The notes under the pieces are model-generated. The model ran no database searches. It was not told the DNA's origin and saw nothing but the letters and a program-made list of their open reading frames with translations. A stretch of DNA of 64,000 nucleotides from Candidatus Sulfopaludibacter sp. SbA3 (GTDB lineage: Bacteria; Acidobacteriota; Vicinamibacteria; Vicinamibacterales; UBA2999): NCBI GenBank assembly GCA_945903265.1, contig CAMDNQ010000004.1, positions 124,001 through 188,000 on the forward strand. The letters run 5' to 3'. How positions within the stretch are numbered: the stretch's first letter is position 1; every line of letters begins with the position of its first letter. Shown here one piece after another: positions 52,612 to 60,064 of this stretch. The position numbers and the translations under genes are program-made.

Positions 52612-54831
52612 ATGCTTGCACTGCTTCTGACCCTGTCGCTCGCCGCTGCGCCGCAACCCGCTCCCGCGGTTACGGGCGTCGTGCTCGACGCCACCGGCGC
52701 GGCCATCCCCGGCGCCACCGTGCGCCTCGACGTGGCGGGCACGCCCGTCAACGAGATGCAGACGGCCACCGACGGCAGCTTCTCGTTCCGTCGTGATGCC
52801 GGCGACGCGGCTGGCCCCGTGCGGGTGATCGTCAGCGCTGCCGGGTTCGCCTCGGCGACCGTGGATGTCGAGCGCGGCGCCCCTGAGCTGCGCATCACGC
52901 TGCAGCCCGCGCCCTTCTTCGAGGCGGTCAACGTGACGTCGACGCGCACGGGCGTCCCCCGGGCCGATCCGACGGTGACGGTCACGGTGATTTCGTCCGC
53001 CGAGCTCCTGTCGTCTGCGCCGCTCTCCATAGACGATGCCCTGAAGGCGGTGCCTGGCTTCACGCTGTTCCGGCGCACCTCGTCACGCGTGTCGAATCCG
53101 ACGTCGCAGGGCGTGTCGCTGCGCGGCATCGGCGGGACGAGCGCCAGCCGGTCGCTGGTCCTGGCGAACGGCATCCCGCTCAACGATGCGTTCGGCGGCT
53201 GGGTCTACTGGGACAAGATTCCCCAGGCTGCCATCGATCGGATCGAGGTCCAGCGCGGGAGCGGCACTGACCTGTACGGCGCTGACGCGGCTGGCGGCGT
53301 CATCCAGCTGCTGACCGTGCGCCCTGGGCGGCCGGTCGGCCGCGCGCTGCTCGAAGCCGGCAACATGGCCACCGGCCGCGTGTCGCTCTTCGGCGGCGGC
53401 CGGACGCAGGGGTGGCTGTATAGCGGCGCGGGTCAATGGTTTACGACCGACGGCTACGTGCCGGTGGCGGTGGAGCAGGACGCCAGCCTTGCCCCGCGCG
53501 GCGCGGTGGACACGGAGCTCGCGTCCAACCATCGGTCGGGACTCGTGACGCTCGGCTACCAGGCGGCCAACGGCTGGCGGCTGGACGCGAGCGGCAGTGT
53601 CTTCGACGAAGACCGCAAGAACGCCACGCCGGTGGCCATCAATTCGACGGCCTCGCGGAACGCATCTGCTGAACTGGCCGGCGGCCTCGGCGGCGGCATG
53701 GTGTCGGTCCGCGGCTTTGGCGGCACGCAGCGCTACCTGCAGACCTATTCGACGGTGAATGCGACGCGGTCGTCGGAGTTCCTGAACCGTGTCCAGCGCG
53801 TCCCGACCGAGTTCCTTGGTGTCGGCGGCCAGTGGGTCGGCCCGGTCAGGCGGCACGTCGTGCTCGTCGGCCTCGAAACGCGTTCCGTCGACGGGACGAC
53901 GATCGAGACGCCGGTCACGGCTCAGGGGGTTGAGCAGCCGACGGTGCGCTTCGGCGGCACACAGCGTCTGGGGTCGGCGTTTGCGCAGGTGACCCTCGAC
54001 GCGGGCAGCCGGCTGGCGGTGGTGGTGGGCGCGCATGGCGGCTACTGGCGGACCACGTCCGGCAACACGGGCTACAACAAGACCCTCGGCTCTTTCAACC
54101 CGCGCGCCTCCTTCACCTATCGTTTCAACGACGTCGTGGCGGTGCGCGGTTCTGGCTACAAGGGCTTCCGGGCGCCGACGCTGAACGAGTTCTACCGCGG
54201 CTTCCGCGTGGGGAGCACGCAGACCAATCCGAACGAGGCGCTGCTGCCGGAGCGGCTCACCGGTGCGGACGCTGGCTTGCTGGTCAGCTACCGCGCCCTC
54301 TCCGCGCGCGCCACGGCGTTCTGGAGCGTGCTGGACGACGCCATTACGAACGTCACACTCTCGACCACGCCGACGCTGATCACGAAGCAGCGGGCGAATG
54401 CGGACAGCGTGGGGGCCAAGGGCGTCGAGCTCGAGGGCGACGTCCGCCTGCGCCAATCACTGACGCTCACCGCGGCGGTCGGGATTCTGCGATCGACCTT
54501 TACGGGCACCGGCAGTCTCAGCGGCAAGCTCGTGCCGCAGGTGCCGCGCTACAACGTGGGTGCGGGGGCGAGATACGCGAACAGCGGATGGACCGGGTCA
54601 GCGCAGGTGCGCGTGACCGGCCGCCAGTTCGAGGACGACCAGAACGCCTTCATCCTCCGTCGTGCCACCGTGGTCGACGTCTACGCCGGCCGGGACATCG
54701 TCCGGCAGATGCAGGTCTTCGTGGCGGTAGAGAACCTCTTCGACAACAACTACGACGTCGGCCGCACGCCAATCCTGACCACCGGCCTCCCGCGCGCCAT
54801 CCGCGCCGGCGTCCAGATTTCCCTGCCGTAG
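52612..54831 (+). CDS. TonB-dependent receptor with carboxypeptidase-like N-terminal domain
   Basis: A 739-residue outer-membrane receptor. A short signal peptide (LALLLTLSLAAAP) is followed by a CarboxypepD_reg-like segment (AVTGVVLDATGAAIPGATV), the plug (SIDDALKAVPGFTLFRRTSS; GVSLRGIGGTSASRSLVLANG) and a barrel with FRAPTLNEFYRGFR. It is of the siderophore/vitamin-type size, smaller than the Oar-type receptor at 38930. Its last residues are ISLP rather than a terminal aromatic. The ligand is unknown. Confidence 0.9.
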   Translation: MLALLLTLSLAAAPQPAPAVTGVVLDATGAAIPGATVRLDVAGTPVNEMQTATDGSFSFRRDAGDAAGPVRVIVSAAGFASATVDVERGAPELRITLQPAPFFEAVNVTSTRTGVPRADPTVTVTVISSAELLSSAPLSIDDALKAVPGFTLFRRTSSRVSNPTSQGVSLRGIGGTSASRSLVLANGIPLNDAFGGWVYWDKIPQAAIDRIEVQRGSGTDLYGADAAGGVIQLLTVRPGRPVGRALLEAGNMATGRVSLFGGGRTQGWLYSGAGQWFTTDGYVPVAVEQDASLAPRGAVDTELASNHRSGLVTLGYQAANGWRLDASGSVFDEDRKNATPVAINSTASRNASAELAGGLGGGMVSVRGFGGTQRYLQTYSTVNATRSSEFLNRVQRVPTEFLGVGGQWVGPVRRHVVLVGLETRSVDGTTIETPVTAQGVEQPTVRFGGTQRLGSAFAQVTLDAGSRLAVVVGAHGGYWRTTSGNTGYNKTLGSFNPRASFTYRFNDVVAVRGSGYKGFRAPTLNEFYRGFRVGSTQTNPNEALLPERLTGADAGLLVSYRALSARATAFWSVLDDAITNVTLSTTPTLITKQRANADSVGAKGVELEGDVRLRQSLTLTAAVGILRSTFTGTGSLSGKLVPQVPRYNVGAGARYANSGWTGSAQVRVTGRQFEDDQNAFILRRATVVDVYAGRDIVRQMQVFVAVENLFDNNYDVGRTPILTTGLPRAIRAGVQISLP

Positions 54832-54840
54832 CTCGTTCGT

Positions 54841-54895
54841 ACGTAGTGTCCGGCTTCCCCGGCCCGCTCACGCCTGACGGGGCGGGCAGCCGGAC
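54841..54895 (+). repeat. Palindromic element copy 9
   Basis: ACGTAGTG, then GTCCGGCT at the left and AGCCGGAC at the right, with an inner inverted pair (CCCCGGCCCGC / GCGGGC-like) in a 37-base interior. It fills the gap between the TonB receptor stop and the convergent PIN-like gene. Confidence 0.7.
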
Positions 54896-55273
54896 TTAGC
54901 TGCTGCGCCCGATAGGAAGCATCCGTGCTTTCCTTCGTGATTCGTCGATGGTGACGATCGCACCCATCTTCAATTCGGATTCGTTGTCGCGTATCGCGGC
55001 GACGACCATATCCTCAAGATGCGATGGAAGGACGTTGTGTGTCCGCACTTGGATGACGCTCGGGCCTTCGGCGCGCGTGAGCGCCAGGATGGTTCCGAAG
55101 TCGAGGTCGTGGGTAAAGACGATGTGGTCGTGTTCGCTAGCCCAGGCCATGAGCGTGCGGTCAGCCGCCCGTGGGTTTCCTATTGAGGACCAGTGAACCG
55201 CCGGCCAGCCGTGTTTCGTAAAAACGTCAGTCCAGGCTGGAGGCAGTCCCATATCGACGACGAGCCTGATCAC
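54896..55273 (-). CDS. DUF5615 PIN-like toxin
   Basis: A 125-residue protein starting at GTG. It has VVDMGLPPAWTDVFTKHG, where family members start with an Asp-containing strand, and AWASEHDHIVFTHDLDFG with the second acidic pair, the usual DUF5615 layout. These proteins are predicted PIN-fold ribonuclease toxins. It follows its DUF433 partner with a 4-base overlap. Confidence 0.83.
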   Translation of the reverse strand: MIRLVVDMGLPPAWTDVFTKHGWPAVHWSSIGNPRAADRTLMAWASEHDHIVFTHDLDFGTILALTRAEGPSVIQVRTHNVLPSHLEDMVVAAIRDNESELKMGAIVTIDESRRKARMLPIGRSS

Positions 55274-55497
55274 TTGCCGAGCGGAACTTCCGTTTCTTCT
55301 ACGCGCCACGCGGCATAGGCGAGCGCTTCGCGGACGTCTTCGGCTTCCAGGTAGGGATAGGCGGCAAGGATTTCAGGGATTGCCCGGCCGCTGGCAATGA
55401 GGCCGACGATGGTGCCCACGGTGATTCGCATGCCGCGAATGCAGGGCTTGCCGCCCATGACATCAGGGTCGAGCGTGATTCGGGTCAACGGGGTCAT
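55270..55497 (-). CDS. DUF433 antitoxin
   Basis: A 75-residue protein starting at ATG 55497, with GGGAG about 8 bases upstream. The family pattern is clear: RITLDPDVMGGKPCIRGMRI, VGTIVGLIASG and EILAAYPYLEAEDVREALAYAA, a winged-HTH fold. It pairs with the DUF5615 toxin immediately downstream. The usual role is neutralisation and autoregulation. Confidence 0.87.
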   Translation of the reverse strand: MTPLTRITLDPDVMGGKPCIRGMRITVGTIVGLIASGRAIPEILAAYPYLEAEDVREALAYAAWRVEETEVPLGK

Positions 55498-55535
55498 CGG
55501 GAATCTCCCGCCCATTGTCGCACCGTACGGGCCGC

Positions 55536-55562
55536 GTACGTAGTCGCCGGCTTCAGGCGTAC
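55536..55562 (+). repeat. Degenerate palindromic element copy 10
   Basis: GTACGTAG is followed by TCGCCGGCTTCAGGCGTAC. The stem is short (CGCC/GGCG) with outer GTACG/CGTAC, and the TTCA core is kept. It is upstream of the toxin-antitoxin operon. Confidence 0.5.
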
Positions 55563-55603
55563 CAAAGGGAGCAGCAACAGATTGTGAGCGAAGGGCGGGC
55601 GTA

Positions 55604-55642
55604 GGACCTCACCTGTCACGCCGGCCCGAAATCATCGTGTCC
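55604..55642 (+). promoter_or_regulatory. Second copy of the GGACCTC-CCTGTCAC leader
   Basis: GGACCTCACCTGTCAC at 55604-55619 matches the leader at 49317 in 15 of 16 positions, and ATCAT also recurs at the same distance, before the ATGGAG start at 55643. Confidence 0.45.
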
Positions 55643-55873
55643 ATGGAGGGCGCGATGTCTACGGCCGAACGTCGTCGAACCGGGGAACCCAAGCACCTCT
55701 GTCAGCGCTGCCGGGATCGCAAGGCGCGGTTTCGCTATCGCGGCGTCGTCCGTGCCGATCCCGATCACACCCTCTGCTTCGAGTGCTACCGCAGTGAACA
55801 GAACCAGGCGCGCGCCAGGAAGCTGGCGCGCTGGGGTGTCCGCCGCATGCAGCCTGACGTGGTTGCCCGATGA
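55643..55873 (+). CDS. Small CxxC protein of unknown function
   Basis: A 76-residue frame with paired Cys, CQRCRDRKARF and CFEC, about 25 residues apart, a likely zinc site. The start could be ATG 55643 or ATG 55655 (MSTAERRRTGEP). The C-terminus is basic (RARKLARWGVRR). It overlaps the next small gene by 4 bases (ATGA). A DNA/RNA-binding adaptor is plausible but unproven. Confidence 0.62.
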   Translation: MEGAMSTAERRRTGEPKHLCQRCRDRKARFRYRGVVRADPDHTLCFECYRSEQNQARARKLARWGVRRMQPDVVAR

Positions 55874-56160
55874 ACCTTCCTGCCGTCTGGCGCGAGCTGA
55901 CCACTGGCGAGCGGATATTCGTCTGCTTCGCGTTGTCCGTTGTCGTCGTCGTTGCCTGGCCCCGGGGGAATTCATGGCGCGAACGATGGGACAGTTTCGT
56001 CGACGGGGTTCAGATAAGCGGATGCCTTCTACTGATGCCGATCGTCGGAGTGGCCTGCTACCTGTTTGTCAACGCGCTGTACGCCGGCAGGATCGATCGC
56101 TGGCTGGATGCCGTGATCTCACGCTGGGCGTATCTCGCGCGCCTGCTTTACCGGCCTTAG
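55870..56160 (+). CDS. Small membrane protein with two hydrophobic segments
   Basis: A 96-residue protein starting at ATG 55870, overlapping the CxxC gene. Segments FVCFALSVVVVVAWP and ISGCLLLMPIVGVACYLFVN are predicted transmembrane helices. No known family. A palindromic element follows its stop. Confidence 0.6.
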   Translation: MNLPAVWRELTTGERIFVCFALSVVVVVAWPRGNSWRERWDSFVDGVQISGCLLLMPIVGVACYLFVNALYAGRIDRWLDAVISRWAYLARLLYRP

Positions 56161-56165
56161 GAGTG

Positions 56166-56215
56166 GTGTCCGCCGTCTTGACCACCGAAGCTTCACGCGA
56201 AGGTGGTTAGGCGGA
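56166..56215. repeat. Palindromic element copy 11
   Basis: GTCCGCC on the left and GGCGGAC on the right, with an inner pair ACCACC/GGTGGT and loop GAAGCTTCACGCGAA. It lies between convergent genes, and its right arm encodes the last residues and TAA stop of the ABC-F gene. Confidence 0.7.
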
Positions 56216-58078
56216 CCCGGACCTCTCCTCCAGTTCGTGCCACCGCGCGTACGTGGCGCCCAGCTCTTTCGCAATAGCCGCCAGCCTCGCCATCGTCGCG
56301 GCAATCGCCTCGGCGCCTTCCTTGTAGAACCCGGCACTCGCGACGCGCGCGTTGAGCTGCTGCTCCTCGGCCTCCAGCGCTTCGATGCGCTTCGGCAGCT
56401 CCTCCAACTCGCGCTTCTCCTTGAAGGACAGCTTCTTCGCCGCGACCGCCGCGGGAGCAGTGCCCCGCGCCTTCGGCTGGCCGCTCGAACCAGGCATCGC
56501 CGCTTTGGACGCTACCCCGCCTGATGCTGCGGATGTGGGCCGGGTCTTGTCAGACCCGGCTGCCGGCTTCCGCCGCTGCCGCACCCAGTCCTCATACCCG
56601 CCGACGTACTCGTGCACCTGCCCGCCTCCCTCGAACGCGAACGTCGTCGTGACGACGTTGTCGAGGAGCGCGCGGTCGTGGCTGACGAGGAGGAGCGTGC
56701 CCGGCCATTCGGCAAGCTGCTCCTCGAGGAGTTCCAGCGTCTCGATGTCGAGGTCGTTGGTCGGCTCGTCGAGGACCAGCACGTTCGCCGGCTTCGTGAA
56801 GACGCGCGCCAGCATCAGCCGGTTGCGCTCCCCGCCCGAGAGCGCCTTGACGGGCGAGTTCGCGCGCTCCTGCGGAAACAGGAAGTCGGTGAGATACGCG
56901 TTCACGTGGCGCGTGCGGCCGTTCACGGTGACCGTGTCGTTGCCGTCGCCGATCGTGGCGTAGACCGTCTTCTCCGGATCGAGCTGTTCGCGCTGCTGGT
57001 CGTAGTAGGCAATCTCCACGTTGGCGCCGCGCCGCACCTCGCCCGAGTCGGGCTGCAGCTCTCCGAGCACCATCTTCAGGAGCGTCGTCTTGCCGGCGCC
57101 GTTCGGTCCGAGGAGCCCGATCCGATCGCCTCGAATCACGCGGGCGGAGAAGTGGCTGATGACCGGCTTCTCCTCGTAGCTCTTGCTCACGTCCTCGAAC
57201 TCGAACACGAGCTTCCCCGACTGTTCGGCGCGAGCGCCAGAGACGACTGTGTCGAGGCGAACCTGTCCTATCTGTTCGCGGCGCTGCATCCGTTCCGCGC
57301 GCATCGCCTCCAGCGCCTTGACGCGCCCCTCGTTGCGCGTGCGCCGCGCCTTGATGCCCTGGCGCACCCAGACCTCTTCTTCCGCCAGCTTGTCGTCGAA
57401 CCGCTTCCGATCGGCCGCTTCGGCGGACAGCGCCTCGTCCTTCCGGCGCAGATACGTCTTGTAATCGCCCGGCCACGACGTGAGCCGGCCGCGGTCCAGT
57501 TCGACGATGCGTGTGGCGACGCGCTGGAGGAAGGCGCGGTCGTGCGTGACGAAGGCGACGGCGCCGCGGTAGCTGGCGAGGAAGTCCTCGAGCCAGGTGA
57601 TGGCCTCGATATCGAGGTGATTGGTCGGCTCGTCGAGGAGGAGGAGGTCGGGCTGCCCGACGAGCGCGCGCGCCAGGAGCACGCGCCGGCGCCAGCCGCC
57701 GGACAGCGTGTCGACGATGGCCTCGCCGTCCAGGTTCAGGCGGGAGAGCACGAGGTCGACGTCGTGCTGCTTCCGCCACTCTTCATCGGCGGCCGTGTGA
57801 TGCGTGTGCCCTTCGGCCACGACCTCGGCGACGGATCGATCCGTGGCGAGGGGCACATCCTGCTCCAGCCGGGCGATGCGGAGGCCCGGCTCCAGCCAGA
57901 CGGTGCCCGAATCCGCCTCGATCGTGCCGCTCAGGATCTTCAGGAGCGTCGATTTCCCGGTTCCGTTCCGGCCGATGATGGCAATCCGCTCGCGTGGCTC
58001 AATCCGCAGCGCGATGCTGTCGAGCAGCGGCAGGTGTCCGAAGGCGATGGACACTCCCTCGAGTGCGACCAGGGGCAT
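56207..58078 (-). CDS. ABC-F family ATPase (Uup-like)
   Basis: A 623-residue soluble protein with two ABC domains and no membrane segment. Domain 1 has GRNGTGKST, LSGGWRRRV and LLLLDEPTNHLD; domain 2 has GPNGAGKTT, LSGGERNRL and VLVLDEPTNDLD; a charged linker lies between. The C-terminal coiled coil (KKLSFKEKRELEELPKRIEA) is typical of Uup. Such proteins act on ribosomes or DNA. A palindromic element (56539-56560) is read in frame in the tail before the coiled coil, giving AAGSDKTRP. Confidence 0.9.
   Translation of the reverse strand: MPLVALEGVSIAFGHLPLLDSIALRIEPRERIAIIGRNGTGKSTLLKILSGTIEADSGTVWLEPGLRIARLEQDVPLATDRSVAEVVAEGHTHHTAADEEWRKQHDVDLVLSRLNLDGEAIVDTLSGGWRRRVLLARALVGQPDLLLLDEPTNHLDIEAITWLEDFLASYRGAVAFVTHDRAFLQRVATRIVELDRGRLTSWPGDYKTYLRRKDEALSAEAADRKRFDDKLAEEEVWVRQGIKARRTRNEGRVKALEAMRAERMQRREQIGQVRLDTVVSGARAEQSGKLVFEFEDVSKSYEEKPVISHFSARVIRGDRIGLLGPNGAGKTTLLKMVLGELQPDSGEVRRGANVEIAYYDQQREQLDPEKTVYATIGDGNDTVTVNGRTRHVNAYLTDFLFPQERANSPVKALSGGERNRLMLARVFTKPANVLVLDEPTNDLDIETLELLEEQLAEWPGTLLLVSHDRALLDNVVTTTFAFEGGGQVHEYVGGYEDWVRQRRKPAAGSDKTRPTSAASGGVASKAAMPGSSGQPKARGTAPAAVAAKKLSFKEKRELEELPKRIEALEAEEQQLNARVASAGFYKEGAEAIAATMARLAAIAKELGATYARWHELEERSGSA
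56539..56560. repeat. Palindromic element copy 12, in frame in the ABC-F gene
   Basis: GCCGGGTCT and AGACCCGGC flank a TGTC loop, a perfect 9-base stem. It codes for part of the low-complexity linker between ABC domain 2 and the coiled coil, where insertions are tolerated. Confidence 0.65.
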
Positions 58079-58149
58079 CCCTCCAACGTACTATGTTTTT
58101 TAGGGCGGTGTTTTGAAGACCGGTATTTTTCGAGGTAAGTTGAGAAGCG

Positions 58150-58548
58150 ATGGGTGAGATGACGAAAATCGTGGAGCTGCTTCAGGAGCAGCGCCGCGCC
58201 CTGGTGGAGCAGCTCGAGGCGGTGGACAAGGCGATTGCCGCGCTCCACGCCGCGGACGCCGTCGAGGACGACGGAGAGCCTGTCGACGACGACGAGGACG
58301 ACTTAGAGGAGGAGCCGGCGCCGGACGGCGTTTCCGAAAGCGCTTCCGAAGGCGCCAGACAGGTCAAAGCGAGGCGCACTCAGACCGATTCACACAAGCA
58401 TGCGATTGCGGTGGGGAAGCGGAACGCGCGGAATTCCCGGGACGCCGCCAAAGGCTTGATGCGCGACATCCAGCCCGACGACTTCATTCCCGCGATCGGT
58501 TCCCGCGGCGATCAGAACGCGCCACGGCTCGTCAAGAAGAAGCCCTAA
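58150..58548 (+). CDS. Small acidic/basic hypothetical protein
   Basis: A 132-residue protein. The N-terminus is a helix (MTKIVELLQEQRRALVEQLE), followed by an acidic run (EDDGEPVDDDEDDLEEE) and a basic tail with SHKHAIAVGKRNARNSRDAA. The composition suggests a nucleic-acid- or ribosome-associated protein. It overlaps the convergent arfB gene by 4 bases. It is not recognised. Confidence 0.62.
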   Translation: MGEMTKIVELLQEQRRALVEQLEAVDKAIAALHAADAVEDDGEPVDDDEDDLEEEPAPDGVSESASEGARQVKARRTQTDSHKHAIAVGKRNARNSRDAAKGLMRDIQPDDFIPAIGSRGDQNAPRLVKKKP

Positions 58549-58997
58549 TCCTCGTCGCGCGCGCTCCGTCCGCGCAACACCTTAATCGATCCGCGCTTCT
58601 TCTTCCCCGTCAGCCGCTTCTCCTTCGCCGCCGCCTTCGGCTTCGTCTTCCGCCGCACGCGCGGCTTCACCAGCGCCTGCCGTATCAGCGCTACCAGCCG
58701 CTCGCGCGCCGCCTCCCGGTTCGCCGTCTGCGTACGGTGCTCGCGGCTGTCGATAAGTAAGACGCCGTTATCGGTCACCCTGCTTCCGGCCAGCGCGATC
58801 AGGCGCTGCTTCACATCGTGCGGCAGCGACGACGCGCCAATGTTGAAGCGGAGCTCCACGGCCGTGGCGACCTTATTGACGTTCTGGCCGCCAGGACCGG
58901 AGGCGCGAACAAACCGCTCCTCGATAAGGTTGTCGTCCAGGAAGATTTTGTCGGTGACCGGTATCACGGGGAAGTCGCTCGTCGAGTTAAGCGCCAC
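58545..58997 (-). CDS. arfB: Alternative ribosome-rescue factor / peptidyl-tRNA hydrolase
   Basis: A 150-residue protein with the GGQ motif at residues 36-38 (RASGPGGQNVNKVATAVELRF region), a release-factor catalytic domain and a basic C-terminal tail (KPKAAAKEKRLTGKKKRGS) that in ArfB enters the mRNA channel. It releases peptides from stalled ribosomes. Length and tail fit ArfB well. Confidence 0.92.
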   Translation of the reverse strand: MALNSTSDFPVIPVTDKIFLDDNLIEERFVRASGPGGQNVNKVATAVELRFNIGASSLPHDVKQRLIALAGSRVTDNGVLLIDSREHRTQTANREAARERLVALIRQALVKPRVRRKTKPKAAAKEKRLTGKKKRGSIKVLRGRSARDED

Positions 58998-59108
58998 ACC
59001 TATTCTGTCACCGCGCTCATGGTCATGACCCTTCAGGATTTACCCGTGAAGATGACTAGACATTTTCACCTAACGAAAAGATCTGGGGGGACTGCGTAGC
59101 CACGATCC

Positions 59109-59504
59109 TTAATCGCCGGCGTTTGCCCGTTCTAAATAGCCCCGGATGCGCTGATTGGACCAGTTCGCGGCCATCGTGAACACAATACCCAAAGCATCAT
59201 CAAGAACGTGATCAAGGCAAACAGGAGGCGGACTGTGCTCCTCAGTTTCCGCCTGCAGCCAGTCGGCGCCCGCATCGGTATGTAGCCAGGCTACCTCCAA
59301 ATCAAGCGCCGGTAGGGTTTCGAGGTGGCCACGGAGAACGGCTCGGACCGTTTCTTCATATGCATCGAAAAACACCGACTCCTCGTATTGGACCTGAACA
59401 CAAAACTCGTCCCAGGCGTTTTCAAGTCCCGAGTCATCTCCCGACTGCAATCCGTCTCTAAGACCCTGAAGCGTACGGATGGTCCGCCGGGTTGCCTTGT
59501 CCAA
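59109..59504 (-). CDS. Hypothetical protein in a possible acquired island
   Basis: A 131-residue mostly helical protein (RTIRTLQGLRDGLQSGDDSG; EESVFFDAYEETVRAVLRGH). No known domain. It follows the gene at 59545 on the same strand with a 40-base gap, so they may form an operon. Base composition in 59100-61500 looks less GC-biased than the surroundings by eye. Confidence 0.55.
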   Translation of the reverse strand: MDKATRRTIRTLQGLRDGLQSGDDSGLENAWDEFCVQVQYEESVFFDAYEETVRAVLRGHLETLPALDLEVAWLHTDAGADWLQAETEEHSPPPVCLDHVLDDALGIVFTMAANWSNQRIRGYLERANAGD

Positions 59505-59544
59505 TGCCGCGCAGCGAACGAAGCCAAAACTCGCTGCTCAGGAT

Positions 59545-59820
59545 TCATCGGGGTTCACGTTTGATGCGCCGAATCAGGTCATCGCCTGTTCGGATAATGT
59601 CGGCGTTCGCCAGGAGGTGAGGATGTTCTTCGAGGCTCGAGTAGCCGGTCGGACGCCCAGTGGTTCCGTTCACAACCCAAGAGGCTAGATGGCAACGGTC
59701 TCCGAGGAGGCTGCCCACGGAGCGTGGAGAGACTTCGGCAGCTTCTGCCAGTGCCTGATAGGTCGCACGAATCTTGTTCCGGTCGAGGAAGGCGACAAAG
59801 AACTCAAGCCGCGGGTCCAT
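59545..59820 (-). CDS. Small protein with an ATL-like DNA-binding fold
   Basis: A 91-residue protein whose sequence RATYQALAEAAEVSPRSVGS and SWVVNGTTGRPTGYSSLEEH resembles the helix-turn-helix-like core of alkyltransferase-like proteins (TYGAVA/SVG pattern), though the call is by eye. It could be the regulator or partner of the adjacent DUF262 gene. The direction is opposite to that gene. Confidence 0.5.
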   Translation of the reverse strand: MDPRLEFFVAFLDRNKIRATYQALAEAAEVSPRSVGSLLGDRCHLASWVVNGTTGRPTGYSSLEEHPHLLANADIIRTGDDLIRRIKREPR

Positions 59821-60064
59821 GAACGCGGTCTAATCTACACCCGTCCGCCAGCGAGCCATGGAATGTTCGCCTGCAATCGGGACGAATCTCTATGATTGCT
59901 TGTGCGCTTCGCTGATCTACCCAGTTTCGGCTCCTCTGGTGCCAGAGCACAGGGGTCAGGGCCACGACTTGTGTTCGGCATTGACATGCTCGCTAGCCTG
60001 ACACACGATCCGCGCCGGGGAGCCTGTTCTCTCCGCAGCAAAATCTGACACCCCGCACATTCAT

